This document shows positions 14,328-24,500 of a stretch of DNA of 30,890 nt, piece after piece. Where the stretch lies: positions 1 to 30,890 of the forward strand of contig DCEE01000062.1 of assembly GCA_002316795.1 (NCBI GenBank). Reading direction: 5' to 3'. The translations under genes were made by a program, and so were the position numbers. The number at the start of each line of letters is the position of its first letter. Positions within the stretch are counted from its first letter, which is position 1. Under the pieces are notes generated by a model. That model saw nothing but the letters and a program-made list of their open reading frames with translations. It had not been told where the DNA came from and ran no database searches. The DNA comes from Synergistaceae bacterium UBA1037 (GTDB lineage Bacteria; Synergistota; Synergistia; Synergistales; Synergistaceae).

Positions 14328-16709
14328 ATGACATTCAGGACAGATGAAAAAAGGGCAGTAATTTTCGACGGTGCCATGGGCACCATGCTCCAGAAGAGGG
14401 GGCTGAAAAGTGGCGGCATACCTGAGCTGCTCAACCTGACCGATCCTGAACTGATCAGATCCATCCACGAAGAATATCTTGACGCGGGGTGCGATGTAGT
14501 CTCGGCAAATACTTTCGGGGCCAACAGGTTCAAGGCTGAAAAGGCAGGATGTCCGCTTGCGGATATCGTATCGTCGGGGGTCATGATCGCAAAGGCTGCG
14601 GCTTCTGCCCGCAAGGGCAAGTTCACCGCTCTCGACATAGGTCCATGCGGGCGTGTGCTTAAACCGGTCGGGGACCTTCCTTTTGAAGATGCCGTCGGGG
14701 TCTTTGCCGAAATAGTGAGGGCAGGGGATGCAGCAGGAGCCGACCTGATACTTCTTGAAACGTTCACCGACCTTTATGAACTCAAAGCAGCCATGATCGC
14801 GGCAAAAGAGAATTCAGACCTGCCTGTCCTGGCTACGATGAGTTTCGGGGAAAACGGGACATCCTTCTTCGGTGCTACAGTTGAATCAATGGTGCTGACA
14901 CTTCAGTCCCTTGGAGCAGATGCGTTGGGAGTTAACTGCTCTCTCGGGCCTAAACAGCTTGTGCCTATAGTCGAAAGGATCCTCCGGTCAAGCAGCATAC
15001 CTGTGATGATCCAGCCAAACGCCGGGCTTCCGGTTTTCAGCGAGGGAGAAGCCAGGTATGATGTCACGGCTGAAGAATTTGCCTGCTGCATTAAAGGATT
15101 TGTCGAAAAGGGTGCCTTGATCGTCGGAGGGTGCTGCGGAACGGATCCGGGGTACATCAGCCTTGTAAAAGAGCGGCTCCGGGGCGTAAGCCCTACAGGG
15201 ATCTGGCCGGGCCTCAAAACGGGAGTCTGTTCCGCGTCAAAAACTGTCTTCTTCGGGGATGACACGGTGATCATCGGTGAACGCCTCAACCCCACAGGAA
15301 AGAAGTCGCTGCAGGCCGCGCTCCGGGCGAAAGACATGGACTACGTGCTCAGGGAAGCGGTTCGGCAGCAGGAACAGGGAGCTCACATCCTTGATGTGAA
15401 CATGGGGCTTCCGGATATTGACGAACCTGAGATGCTCAGGAGAGCAGTCATTGAGATACAGTCGGTGACTGCTCTGCCTCTTCAGCTTGACTCCTCTGAT
15501 CCGGAGGCTCTGGAAAGGGCTGCGAGAGTCTACAACGGAAAGCCCCTTATCAACTCGGTCAGCGGTAAGAGGGATTCCCTGAAAAAGATACTTCCCATAG
15601 CTAAAAAATACGGAGCAGCCGTACTGGGGCTTACCCTGGACGACGACGGGATACCATCCTCCGCGGAGGGCAGACTTAAGATAGCCCGGACGATCATGGA
15701 GGAGGCCCAAAAGGTCGGCATCCCCAAAGAGGATGTCCTTATCGACTGCCTTGTTATGACTGTCTCAGCGCAGCAGGATCAAGCTGTGGAGACCCTCAGG
15801 GCCGTAAGGATGGTCAAAGAGGAACTCGGGCTTAAGACGGTGCTCGGTGTGAGCAATGTCTCCTTTGGACTCCCGGCTCGCCCCGTTATCAACAGGACTA
15901 TGCTTGCGATGGCACTGATGCAGGGCCTTGACGCTCCGATAATGAACCCGGGCGACGAGGGGATGAGGGAGGCCGTCGATGCGTTCAGGGTGCTGATGGG
16001 CAAAGACCGGCAGGCCGAGGCATTTATTGCGGGTCATTCAGGACCGGAAGAAGAAAAGCAAAACCGGGGCTCCATGACCGGCGGCGATGTGCAGGCCGAT
16101 CTTGCACAGGCTATTATTAAAGGGTTCAAGGGAGATGCGGAAAGGGCGACTGAGCTCCTGCTCTCAAGAATGAAACCTCTGGAAATTATTGAAAAAGAGA
16201 TAGTTCCGTCCCTCGACTTGGTGGGTAAAGAGTACGAATCATGCAGCATATTCCTTCCGCAGCTTATCAAGTCGGCCGAAGCCGCACAGTCATCCTTTGA
16301 ACTGATCCGCAGACAGCTTGCGAAAGACGGCTCCGAAGGCTCCGAAGAGAGGGGCCGGGTAGTTATCGCGACCGTTCAGGGAGACATACACGATATCGGT
16401 AAAAACATAGTGAAAGTGATTATGGAAAATTACAATTTCAGGATGATCGACCTGGGGAAAGATGTCCCTCCTGAGAAGATCGTAGAGGCAGTCAGGGAGA
16501 ACGGCGCCGATATTGTCGGTCTCAGCGCTCTAATGACGACGAGCGTCTCAAGCATGAAGACGGCGATCGACATGCTGAGGAAGGCATGTCCTGGAGTGAG
16601 GGTCATAGTCGGCGGAGCGGTGCTGACTCCATCACTTGCGGAATATGTCGGTGCTGACCACTATGCGAAGGATGCCATGGAGGCAGTCAGGATACTGGGC
16701 CGCAAATAA
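14328..16709 (+). CDS. metH: B12-dependent methionine synthase lacking the reactivation domain
   Basis: A 793-residue MetH that moves a methyl group from methyl-THF to homocysteine through cobalamin. The homocysteine domain (about 1-290) has its zinc cysteines in GVNCSLGP near residue 202 and GGCCGTDP near 267. The pterin domain (about 310-570) starts IIGERLNPTGKKSL. The four-helix cap and the B12 domain follow, with the cobalamin-binding motif GDIHDIGKN near residue 685. It stops after the B12 domain: the AdoMet-binding activation domain of the 1200-residue enterobacterial form is missing. This short form is known from Thermotoga and other anaerobes, where a separate protein reactivates the enzyme. 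No such gene is in this window. Confidence 0.93.
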   Translation: MTFRTDEKRAVIFDGAMGTMLQKRGLKSGGIPELLNLTDPELIRSIHEEYLDAGCDVVSANTFGANRFKAEKAGCPLADIVSSGVMIAKAAASARKGKFTALDIGPCGRVLKPVGDLPFEDAVGVFAEIVRAGDAAGADLILLETFTDLYELKAAMIAAKENSDLPVLATMSFGENGTSFFGATVESMVLTLQSLGADALGVNCSLGPKQLVPIVERILRSSSIPVMIQPNAGLPVFSEGEARYDVTAEEFACCIKGFVEKGALIVGGCCGTDPGYISLVKERLRGVSPTGIWPGLKTGVCSASKTVFFGDDTVIIGERLNPTGKKSLQAALRAKDMDYVLREAVRQQEQGAHILDVNMGLPDIDEPEMLRRAVIEIQSVTALPLQLDSSDPEALERAARVYNGKPLINSVSGKRDSLKKILPIAKKYGAAVLGLTLDDDGIPSSAEGRLKIARTIMEEAQKVGIPKEDVLIDCLVMTVSAQQDQAVETLRAVRMVKEELGLKTVLGVSNVSFGLPARPVINRTMLAMALMQGLDAPIMNPGDEGMREAVDAFRVLMGKDRQAEAFIAGHSGPEEEKQNRGSMTGGDVQADLAQAIIKGFKGDAERATELLLSRMKPLEIIEKEIVPSLDLVGKEYESCSIFLPQLIKSAEAAQSSFELIRRQLAKDGSEGSEERGRVVIATVQGDIHDIGKNIVKVIMENYNFRMIDLGKDVPPEKIVEAVRENGADIVGLSALMTTSVSSMKTAIDMLRKACPGVRVIVGGAVLTPSLAEYVGADHYAKDAMEAVRILGRK

Positions 16710-16732
16710 CTCCTTTTCAGCAGCGGAGGGGC

Positions 16733-18001
16733 CTAATTGAAAAGGTTAAGCAGACTGAAGCCCTCAACGCTGTCGATCGATGAATTTCCCTTATGGACGC
16801 GGAGTTTTTTGTACTTCGCGTCAGTGCCGCTGCTGTTCAGCCCCGCAGCGTAAAAGGTGAGCCCGCCGCCTTTCGCAAGGCATACGACAGCCTTGTCCTC
16901 TCCCTCTTTTCTCCATTCAAGCCTTGATGAGTTTTTGGGGAGAAGGAAATTCGTCAGCCCCAGCCCGGTCTCTGTCTTGTACTCCCCGGAGCGGGCCTCT
17001 GCTTCGCGGACCTTGCCGTTTATGAATATCACACGAAGTCCTCTTCCCGGCATAGTCCTGCTGTAAGTCCAGATCTCCGCAGTGTCGTCCGACAGGATCG
17101 ATTTTCCTCCGACCTTCCTGAATTCCTTTGCCTCAGGCGCGCCAAGTTTTCCCTTGACCGCATCTTTCGTATCGCCGATCTCGACCGGTCCGATGGATCT
17201 GCCCGGCCTGATGACGAGCCTTTGGTCTGTCGGCCAACCCAGCATCGCCTTGGCCGCGTTTGCCCCGTGTTCCCCCCGTTTATCCTCAGGGGCAAGTTCC
17301 GAGAACCTCTCGTAGCCCTTAAGAGCCTCTTTCCATGCACCAAGGCCCATGAGCATCTTTGAACAGGTCAGCACCTGTTCCGGTTCCCTGAAGAGTTCGG
17401 TCTGCTTCAGGAGGGCCTCAACAGCCGTTCCTGAGTCCTTCGATTTTATCGCGGCCTCACTTACAAGCGCCCATGCATAAGGGTCTTTCAGCTTTGCCGC
17501 TCCCTCTTTGAGGGCAGCAAGGCCTTTTCCCGTATCATTCTTTTGAGTGTAGAGCCAGCCCATCCGAAGGAGAGCCTTTCCATCTCCCGGAATTGTCTTA
17601 AGATGCTCTTCATAACGGGTTATCGCTTCGTCGGTCCTTCCGGTCTTTTCAAGACAGAACGCCATCTGGTAAAGGATGTTTTTTCTTTCGGGACGCAGCT
17701 TCAGAACTTTTTCGTAGAGAAGATAGGCTTCCGAGTATTCTTCCAGCTTGAAATGCGACGATGCCCTCTGGTAATATTTTTCGGGCAGGACGCTTGTTCT
17801 GTAGTACCATAGGCTTCCTCCGAGAAAAATTATAAGGATCAGCGCAGCGATGACGCCAAAGACATAGCGAGGCAGAGGAGGACGAGGTTCTTTTTTCAGC
17901 CCCCACTCCTGTTCCTCTTTTGTCATCCCCGTCTGTTCTTCGGGAACTGTTTCAGGGCATTTTTCTTGGTTGCCGGCGCAATTGTTTTCTGTCAAGTCCA
18001 T
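16733..18001 (-). CDS. Membrane-anchored TPR protein with BamE/SmpA-like C-terminus
   Basis: A 422-residue protein with an acidic cytoplasmic N-terminus, one transmembrane helix (about residues 46-67), then several TPR-like helical repeats (about 75-255; for example YSEAYLLYEKVLKLRPE and GRTDEAITRYEEHLKTIPGD). The C-terminal part (about 270-340) reads IGPVEIGDTKDAVKGKLGAPE, then WTYSRTMPGRGLRVIFINGKV. That pattern resembles the BamE/SmpA fold of outer-membrane assembly lipoproteins. The body should face the periplasm. The function is unknown; a scaffold role in envelope assembly is plausible. AAGGGA precedes the ATG. It converges with metH with only 23 bp between them and no convincing terminator. 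Confidence 0.85.
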   Translation of the reverse strand: MDLTENNCAGNQEKCPETVPEEQTGMTKEEQEWGLKKEPRPPLPRYVFGVIAALILIIFLGGSLWYYRTSVLPEKYYQRASSHFKLEEYSEAYLLYEKVLKLRPERKNILYQMAFCLEKTGRTDEAITRYEEHLKTIPGDGKALLRMGWLYTQKNDTGKGLAALKEGAAKLKDPYAWALVSEAAIKSKDSGTAVEALLKQTELFREPEQVLTCSKMLMGLGAWKEALKGYERFSELAPEDKRGEHGANAAKAMLGWPTDQRLVIRPGRSIGPVEIGDTKDAVKGKLGAPEAKEFRKVGGKSILSDDTAEIWTYSRTMPGRGLRVIFINGKVREAEARSGEYKTETGLGLTNFLLPKNSSRLEWRKEGEDKAVVCLAKGGGLTFYAAGLNSSGTDAKYKKLRVHKGNSSIDSVEGFSLLNLFN

Positions 18002-18034
18002 CGATCCCTTTTTAATATTTGATGCTGATACAAA

Positions 18035-18043
18035 ATTGTAGCA
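18035..18043 (-). promoter_or_regulatory. Candidate extended -10 for the TPR-protein gene
   Basis: On the minus strand this reads TGCTACAAT, an extended -10 box, about 35 nt before the ATG. No -35 match is seen at the proper distance. Confidence 0.35.
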
Positions 18044-18062
18044 GATATACGTTCTTTTGCTA

Positions 18063-18090
18063 TTGGCAAAAAGTGCGAAAGAGGTTTAAT
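18063..18090 (+). promoter_or_regulatory. Candidate promoter of the DUF2156 gene
   Basis: TTGGCA (18063-18068, 5 of 6) and TTTAAT (18085-18090, 5 of 6) with a 16-bp spacer. It would give a leader of about 28 nt ending in GGAGGGA and the TTG start. Confidence 0.5.
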
Positions 18091-18124
18091 CTTTAATCGT
18101 AAGCAGAACGGAGGGAATCGTTCC

Positions 18125-19018
18125 TTGTTTCAATATAGTGACATAAAACTTGAAGACATCTCATTTTTTGAGCGTTACTGGAAGATCACAAACCAAAGAG
18201 CATCCGACTACAGTTTTCCGATACTTTGGGGATGGGCCTGTGACTACGGATACCGGACAGCCAGGGAAGATGACAAGGATCTGCTCTGGATCAGGCAGAC
18301 CCTTCCCCGTGACTACGACCTCGCACCGCTGGGGAATTGGGAAAGAACAGACTGGGCCGACGTTATAAGAGAAAGATTCGGCAATGAGCCTGAATTCTGG
18401 CTCGTGCCCGAAAAACTTCTCGAAATTTGGAAGGACCAGCTGGGAGAAAAGCTTGAAGCGGAAGATATGAGGGGAAGCTGGGAATACCTTTACGACATAA
18501 GGGATCTGGCGATGCTTCCGGGCAACAGGTATATGAAGAAACGTAACAGGGTAAACCATTTCCGCAGGAATTACGACTATCTTTTCAGGCCCATAACACA
18601 GGAGATAATTCCTGAAGTCATGGAATTCCAGCTTGCATGGTGCCAAGCCAATAACGGATGCACGGACAAGGGTCTGCTTCAGGAAAACCATGGCATATTA
18701 AGAATACTGAGCAACTGGGAGAGCATCCCGCGTATCGTTGGAGGAGTCATCGAAGTGTCGGGGAAGGTCGCAGCCTACACGATAGCCGAGCTTGCCTGCA
18801 ATACGATACTCGTACACTTCGAAAAGGCCAGCTTGGAATATGGAGCCGCATACCAGGTGATCAACAAGGAATTTATGTGCCGCATGCTTCAGGAACATCC
18901 TGAACTGGCAGTCGTGAACAGGGAAGAGGACATGAACGACCCGGGGCTTCGGGAGGCGAAGATGTCATATCTGCCCACGGACTTCATAAAAAAGTACAGG
19001 GTGCGGATCAAATTTTAA
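18125..19018 (+). CDS. DUF2156 (phosphatidylglycerol lysyltransferase C-terminal-like) protein
   Basis: A 297-residue soluble protein with no membrane segments. Its pattern, with FERYWKITNQRASDYSFPILWGW at the start, then NRYMKKRNRVNHFRRNY and a late GAAYQVINKEF, fits the DUF2156 group. This domain has a GNAT-like fold and forms the catalytic part of MprF, which transfers lysine from tRNA to phosphatidylglycerol. Stand-alone members like this lack the MprF membrane domain and their substrate is unknown. I chose the TTG at 18125 because GGAGGG lies 9 nt upstream. A candidate promoter is just before it. It is followed by a cyclophilin gene after about 150 nt. Confidence 0.82.
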   Translation: MFQYSDIKLEDISFFERYWKITNQRASDYSFPILWGWACDYGYRTAREDDKDLLWIRQTLPRDYDLAPLGNWERTDWADVIRERFGNEPEFWLVPEKLLEIWKDQLGEKLEAEDMRGSWEYLYDIRDLAMLPGNRYMKKRNRVNHFRRNYDYLFRPITQEIIPEVMEFQLAWCQANNGCTDKGLLQENHGILRILSNWESIPRIVGGVIEVSGKVAAYTIAELACNTILVHFEKASLEYGAAYQVINKEFMCRMLQEHPELAVVNREEDMNDPGLREAKMSYLPTDFIKKYRVRIKF

Positions 19019-19166
19019 AAAAATTTGGATGATGATCGGGAAATATTGAAAGCAACGGTCAGATCTCTGCCGCACTTTTTAGGGTTCGGAGAGTGGCTGA
19101 GGACAGGTATAAATGTTAGAATCTGCAGGTCAGGAACAGACAAAAGAAGACATTGGAGGAATAAGC

Positions 19167-19673
19167 ATGAAGATATTTTCAGCAGGCCCCGCATCGGCGG
19201 AAGAAGCACCAAAGCGTCAGACGGCAGTTTTTGAAACATCCGCGGGTACTTTCAAGATCGAACTCTACAACGATCTTGCGCCGAACACGGTTAAGAATTT
19301 CACGGATCTTATCGAAAAAAATTACTACGACGGAATAATCTTCCATCGTGTGATAGATAACTTCATGATCCAGGGAGGCTGCCCCCAGGGCACAGGCATG
19401 GGGGGCCCAGGCTACAACATACCTGATGAGTTCGGCAAAGGGCTTAAGCACGACAGGCCCGGGATCCTGTCTATGGCTAACGCGGGGCCGAACACAGGCG
19501 GATCGCAGTTCTTCATTACCCTCGTCCCATGCCCCTGGCTTGACGGCAAGCACGCGATATTCGGGCATGTCTCTGAGGGAATGGATGTAGTTGAAGTGAT
19601 AGGCAAAGTCCCCACGGATTCAAGGGACCGCCCGTTGAAAAAGGTAGTCATAGAGAAACTGACAGTAAATTAG
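19167..19673 (+). CDS. Cyclophilin-type peptidyl-prolyl cis-trans isomerase
   Basis: A 168-residue cyclophilin, which speeds proline isomerisation during protein folding. The active-site arginine is Arg61 in FHRVIDNFMIQGG; other family residues are in GSQFFITLVPCPWLDGKHAIFGHV near residue 112. I chose ATG 19167 because GGAGGAA lies 6 nt upstream. An in-frame ATG at 19113 has no ribosome site and would add 18 polar residues. There is no signal peptide, so it is probably cytoplasmic. It ends at a hairpin terminator. Confidence 0.93.
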   Translation: MKIFSAGPASAEEAPKRQTAVFETSAGTFKIELYNDLAPNTVKNFTDLIEKNYYDGIIFHRVIDNFMIQGGCPQGTGMGGPGYNIPDEFGKGLKHDRPGILSMANAGPNTGGSQFFITLVPCPWLDGKHAIFGHVSEGMDVVEVIGKVPTDSRDRPLKKVVIEKLTVN

Positions 19674-19709
19674 TCCGAAACAGGACCCAAGTCAGAAGAT
19701 CGATCTCAT

Positions 19710-19743
19710 GGGGGCCGGGTGCATAAGCATCCTGCCCCCTTTG
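19710..19743 (+). terminator. Terminator after the cyclophilin gene
   Basis: A 13-position stem with one mismatch and one G-U pair (19710-19722 with 19727-19739), loop ATAA, is followed by TTTT. Confidence 0.7.
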
Positions 19744-19784
19744 CAGTATCGGCGGAATATTTCCCGTCATTAAAAAATTACTTT

Positions 19785-19813
19785 TTGGGTGTATACAACA
19801 GCGATTTTATGAT
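19785..19813 (+). promoter_or_regulatory. Candidate promoter of the uridine-kinase/SNF2/SWIM run
   Basis: TTGGGT (19785-19790) and TATGAT (19808-19813, 5 of 6) with a 17-bp spacer. An overlapping GATAAT at 19811 is an alternative -10. The stretch 19744-19928 is otherwise A/T-rich and without a gene. Confidence 0.45.
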
Positions 19814-19928
19814 AATATGTTCAGATGAGGTTCTGTGTCTGGAATTATTTTAAAAACCTGACATATAGATTTAATGATCTGCTCACCGGATCCCGGTGTC
19901 CGGATGACCTGTACGGGGAGGATAAAGA

Positions 19929-21569
19929 ATGAGCTTCACTATAAGCTTCAAAGACATGCAGGAGATCAAAAGCGATTTCCCTATGACCGCGAGGGATGTA
20001 CTTATAAGGACTGATTTCCCCGGAAGGGACAGGGTCGTGGCATGCAGGGTGAACAGAGTCCAGCGCCCGCTCTCATGGGAGATCGACATGGATTCCAGGC
20101 TTGAGTTCATCACATACGACACCATAGAGGGTTCGGAAGTTTACCTGCGAACCATCAGTTTCATGCTGACCTCTGCGGCCACAAGAGTATGCGGCATAAG
20201 GCTGCACCTTCGGCAGTCGATGAATTATTCATACTACTACGACAGCCCTGACGGCCCTGTCACCGAAAAGCAGAAAAAGGCCATACTGGCAGAGATGCGA
20301 AGGATGGTCAAGGAGGGAGTAAGCCTGGTGAGGGAGGAACTCTCCCTGGATAAGGCTCGCGCTATCATGTCCTCCCAGGGTTACATCGACAAGGAGAGAC
20401 TCCTCCGCTGGGTCAACAACGATCCTGTTGTCCTGTACAGATGCGAGGGCATATACGACTTTTTCGGGGCGGCACTTGCTGACAATGCCGCCATAGTCCC
20501 TGTATTCGACCTGCACCTCTATAAGGGGGGCATCTTCATATCAGGCCCTTCTTTCACTGATCCGACAAAGACACAGCTCTTCAAGACCTCGGCGAAGACC
20601 TTCTCCCTCTTCCAGGGCTATGCCAGGTGGCTTGACAACCTCAAGGTGTCAACGATGGACAATATCCATCACCTTGTGGCGAATGGTCATTCCCGTGATT
20701 TCATAATGGTCTGCGAGGCTCTCCACACAAAAACACTGAGTGAGATATCCATGTACATTTCAGACAGGCCCGAGGTGCGTCTGCTTTGTCTCGCCGGCCC
20801 CTCAAGCTCAGGTAAGACGACCTCGTCAAGGCGTATACGAGTACAGCTCCTTGCCTCATGCAAAAATTCAGCCACGCTCGAACTGGACAATTATTTTGTA
20901 GAGAGAGCAAGGACACCGAGGGATGCCGACGGCAATTTCGATTTTGAAGCCCTTGAAGCGCTTGACATTGACCTTATAAACGAACATCTCGAAGCTCTGC
21001 TCAAAGGCAGGGAAGTTGACGTGCCTAAGTTCGATTTCACTTCAGGGGAGAGGAAAAAGGGATACAGAATGAAACTTACCCAGGATCAGATACTGGTGAT
21101 GGAGGGCATCCACGGACTGAACGAAAAGCTCTCCGAGAGCGTTTCTGCCGACAATAAATACAGGATATTCATTTGTCCCCTTACCGGCGCTGCCATAGAC
21201 ATGCACAACAGGATAGGAACGACAGATACACGCCTTCTCAGGCGCATGCTGCGCGACTACAGGACCAGGGGGCACTCTCCCGAGGCTACCCTTATGCAGT
21301 GGCCTTCAGTGGTAAGAGGCTCTCACCGCCACATCTTCCCGTATCAGGAGAACGCCGATACGCTCTTCAACACATCGCTTGCGTACGAGATCCCTGTGCT
21401 AAAAGGTTACGTACAGCCCCTCCTGGCTTCCGTGAAAGAGGATTCGCCCGCTTACGGTGAGGCACAGAGGCTTCTTTCCATACTAAGTTTCGTTCCGGTA
21501 ATACCCTCAGACGATGTCCCGAATATTTCCATATTGCGGGAGTTCATCGGCGGAAGCTGCTTTGAATAA
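19929..21569 (+). CDS. Uridine kinase-like P-loop protein with N-terminal TGS/ThrRS-like region
   Basis: A 546-residue fusion. The C-terminal part (about 285-490) is a phosphoribulokinase/uridine kinase domain: Walker A GPSSSGKTT at residues 290-298, LELDNYFVERARTPRDADG near 326, and a later VMEGIHGLN near 390. The N-terminal part resembles the TGS and second additional domains of threonyl-tRNA synthetase (RLEFITYDTIEGSEVYLRTISF near residue 58). This layout is known in Thermotogae, Clostridia and Bacteroidetes, usually annotated as uridine kinase or nucleoside kinase. The role of the front half is not known. GGGGAGGATAAAG precedes the ATG. It is the first gene before the SNF2 and SWIM genes, with only 24 bp to the next. 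Confidence 0.9.
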   Translation: MSFTISFKDMQEIKSDFPMTARDVLIRTDFPGRDRVVACRVNRVQRPLSWEIDMDSRLEFITYDTIEGSEVYLRTISFMLTSAATRVCGIRLHLRQSMNYSYYYDSPDGPVTEKQKKAILAEMRRMVKEGVSLVREELSLDKARAIMSSQGYIDKERLLRWVNNDPVVLYRCEGIYDFFGAALADNAAIVPVFDLHLYKGGIFISGPSFTDPTKTQLFKTSAKTFSLFQGYARWLDNLKVSTMDNIHHLVANGHSRDFIMVCEALHTKTLSEISMYISDRPEVRLLCLAGPSSSGKTTSSRRIRVQLLASCKNSATLELDNYFVERARTPRDADGNFDFEALEALDIDLINEHLEALLKGREVDVPKFDFTSGERKKGYRMKLTQDQILVMEGIHGLNEKLSESVSADNKYRIFICPLTGAAIDMHNRIGTTDTRLLRRMLRDYRTRGHSPEATLMQWPSVVRGSHRHIFPYQENADTLFNTSLAYEIPVLKGYVQPLLASVKEDSPAYGEAQRLLSILSFVPVIPSDDVPNISILREFIGGSCFE

Positions 21570-21593
21570 AGACTGGTACGGTATGTGTGAAAA

Positions 21594-24500
21594 ATGATAG
21601 TGTTGCATTCTTTTTTTGCAGACAACAGTTTTTTCGTGTGGGGGGAAAGCTCATTCGGGCCGAATGGTCCTGACCTGCAGCCAATGACCCGCGCTGCGAT
21701 ACCCAGAATACCGTGGGACGCGGGAAGCGCTGCGGTCAACGATGCACTGAAGAGGGCAGGCATACGCCACAGCAGGAAAAATCTTGCAGAATCAACAGTT
21801 GTGGCTTATGTTGATCTTCCTTCGCAAAGGGGATGCCCTTTGCCGTCCTCACCTCTTCTGGGCGAGTTTCCTGAAATTGACGGAGAACTGACGACAGAGA
21901 GGTTTTCTGTAGAAGCTCTTCGGATCTCTCACGAAGAGATGACAGCGCTTTTCCGGATCATAAGGGAAGGCAGGGAGAGGCTGCCTGTGCCGGGTCTTTT
22001 GTGGGGCAACGACCTAAAATATGTCCTAAAGGGCCTGGAATATGCATCAATGATGGTAATTAGGGGGACATACCTCCCGGGCATGGAGTCTTCGGGCGAA
22101 AGCTATTTTTCCGTCTGGAGGCCGTTACATCTGGCTAAATACCAGGATGAATACTCAGCCTTCGTAAACGCGCTCCCGCCTGTTCTGATGAGCTTCTCAC
22201 TATCATGCGAGAGACCGGCGAATGAGGGGCCGCAGGCGATCGCGGACTCAATGCTGGAGTCCTTCCTTGAGGATATGGTACGGAAAGCCCAGGCAGCACC
22301 GGGAAGAAGGGGAAGACAGGTCGACCAGACCAACCCCCACGATATATGGCTCCGGTCACTTGCCTGGCCGAGGTCCGCACTCCACAGATGGAAAGACGAG
22401 ATGAGCCAGGTCTCATCTCAGATAGCGGAATGGACCGATTCTGTAAGGGTGGTCACGAACCAGCCATGGAGACTTTTCCTGAGGCTTGAGGAACCTTTGT
22501 CCGGGGAGAGGGAGGGGACCTGGACCCTCTCATGGCATCTGCAGTCTGCGATGGATCCTACCCTTTCTGTTGCCGCTGAAAAGGTATGGAGTCCGGGCCC
22601 TGCAGAAAGAAAGTGGTTTCGTGCCTCAGGAGCCAATCCGAGAAGGTACCTGCTTCAAATGCTTGGGCAGATATCCTCCTCTGTCCCGGCGATAGCAAGA
22701 AGCCTGAACGGACCCTCCCCCATTTCCTGTACCATGATGTTTGAGGAACTGCTCGTGTTCCTCCACGACAATGTGCCGGCTATACTCGACCATGGGATAC
22801 AGATACAGTTCCCCTCTTCATGGGGTTCCCCGTCCGACAGGCCTAAACTTGCGGTAAAGGGAAGCGTAAGGGAAAGCTCTGTCTTCTCTTCAGGAAGCGG
22901 GATGGACCTTGGCGACCTGATGGACGTCGACTGGTCCGTCGCTGTCGGGGATGATGTACTGACGGAGGGCGAGCTCTCGATGCTGAGGAAGCTTAAGGCT
23001 CCCCTTGCGAACATAAGAGGGAAATGGATCCTTATCTACCGCGACGAACTTGAGAGGGTAATGGAAGGGATCAAAAAGCTGCCTCGCAAAATATCCAGAA
23101 GAGAGGCCCTGATCTCTTCCTTCAGGGAGAGCAGGGGCGATCTTCCGCTTTCAGCTATTACCGGCTCAGACTGGCTTGATTCAGTCAGGTCTGTCCTGAC
23201 CGGCGTTGAACAGATAGAGCAGACAGCGCAGCCCGAGGGGTTCCGAGGAGAACTGAGGCCATACCAGATAAAGGGTCTTTCATGGCTGTCGTGGCTTGCG
23301 GAAACGGGGCTTGGGGGATGCCTGGCGGACGACATGGGGCTTGGAAAGACAGTACAGGCCCTGGCACTCATGAAAACAAGGATACTGAAGGGAGAAAAAG
23401 ACCCGGTCCTTCTCATATGTCCCACTTCAGTCATAGAGAACTGGCGAAGGGAAGCCGAACATTTCGTTCCTGACCTCTCTGTCCGGATACACCACGGGAC
23501 CGGGAGGCAGAGGGGTGAAAAGTTCTCTGAGTCGGTGAAGGGAACGGATCTCGTTATTACCTCCTATTCGCTCCTTCACAGAGACAATGATACATTTAAC
23601 AGGACAGAGTGGTCTGGAGTGATCCTGGATGAAGCCCAGAACATCAAAAATCCTGAAACAAGGCAGTCAAAGGCCGCCCGCTCAATAAGGGCGAAATGGC
23701 ATTTCGCCCTTACCGGTACCCCGGTCGAAAACCACGTCGGAGACATGTGGTCCATAATGGAATTCCTGATGCCGGGCCTTCTGCCGAACAAAACAAGGTT
23801 CGTAAGGGATTTTATGCGTCCGATACAGGCCGGGGAGACCGGCGCGCTCCAGAAGATAAAAAAGATAACAGGACCGTTCATTCTGAGAAGATCGAAGACG
23901 GACAAATCAATAATTTCCGACCTGCCCGAAAAAATCGAGACAGAGGTCTTCTGCTCGCTGAACAGGGAGCAGGCCTCGCTCTACGGAGCGGTATTGGACG
24001 ACCTTGAAGAGAGGCTGAAGGGAAGCAGCGGCATCAGACGCAAGGGAGCTGTTCTTGCCGCGATAACCTCCCTGAAACAGGTATGTGATCATCCTGCTCT
24101 CTACCTTAAGGACAGGTCGCAGATAGCAGGACGCTCGGGGAAACTTGCCCGCCTGACCGAGATCGCAGAGGAGATGCTGAGCGTAGGAGACAGGGCCTTG
24201 ATCTTCACACAATATGCTGAAATGGGCGCTATGCTGAAAAATTATCTTCAGGAAACTTTCGGAAGAGAGGCCCTCTTCCTGCACGGAGGGGTCGAGAGAG
24301 GAAAAAGGGACGAAATGGTCAGGAAGTTCCAGGATTCTAAAGATGCTCCGCCCTTCTTCGTACTCTCTCTCAAAGCGGGTGGGACTGGTCTCAATCTTAC
24401 AGGAGCAAACCACGTGGTCATGTTTGACAGGTGGTGGAATCCGGCAGTCGAACAGCAGGCAGTGGACAGGGCATACAGGATAGGACAGAAAGAAAGGGTC

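Noticed and set aside
16710..16732. CTCC/GGAG repeat between convergent metH and the TPR gene as a terminator
   Set aside because: The stem is four pairs with a long loop and no U-run on either strand.
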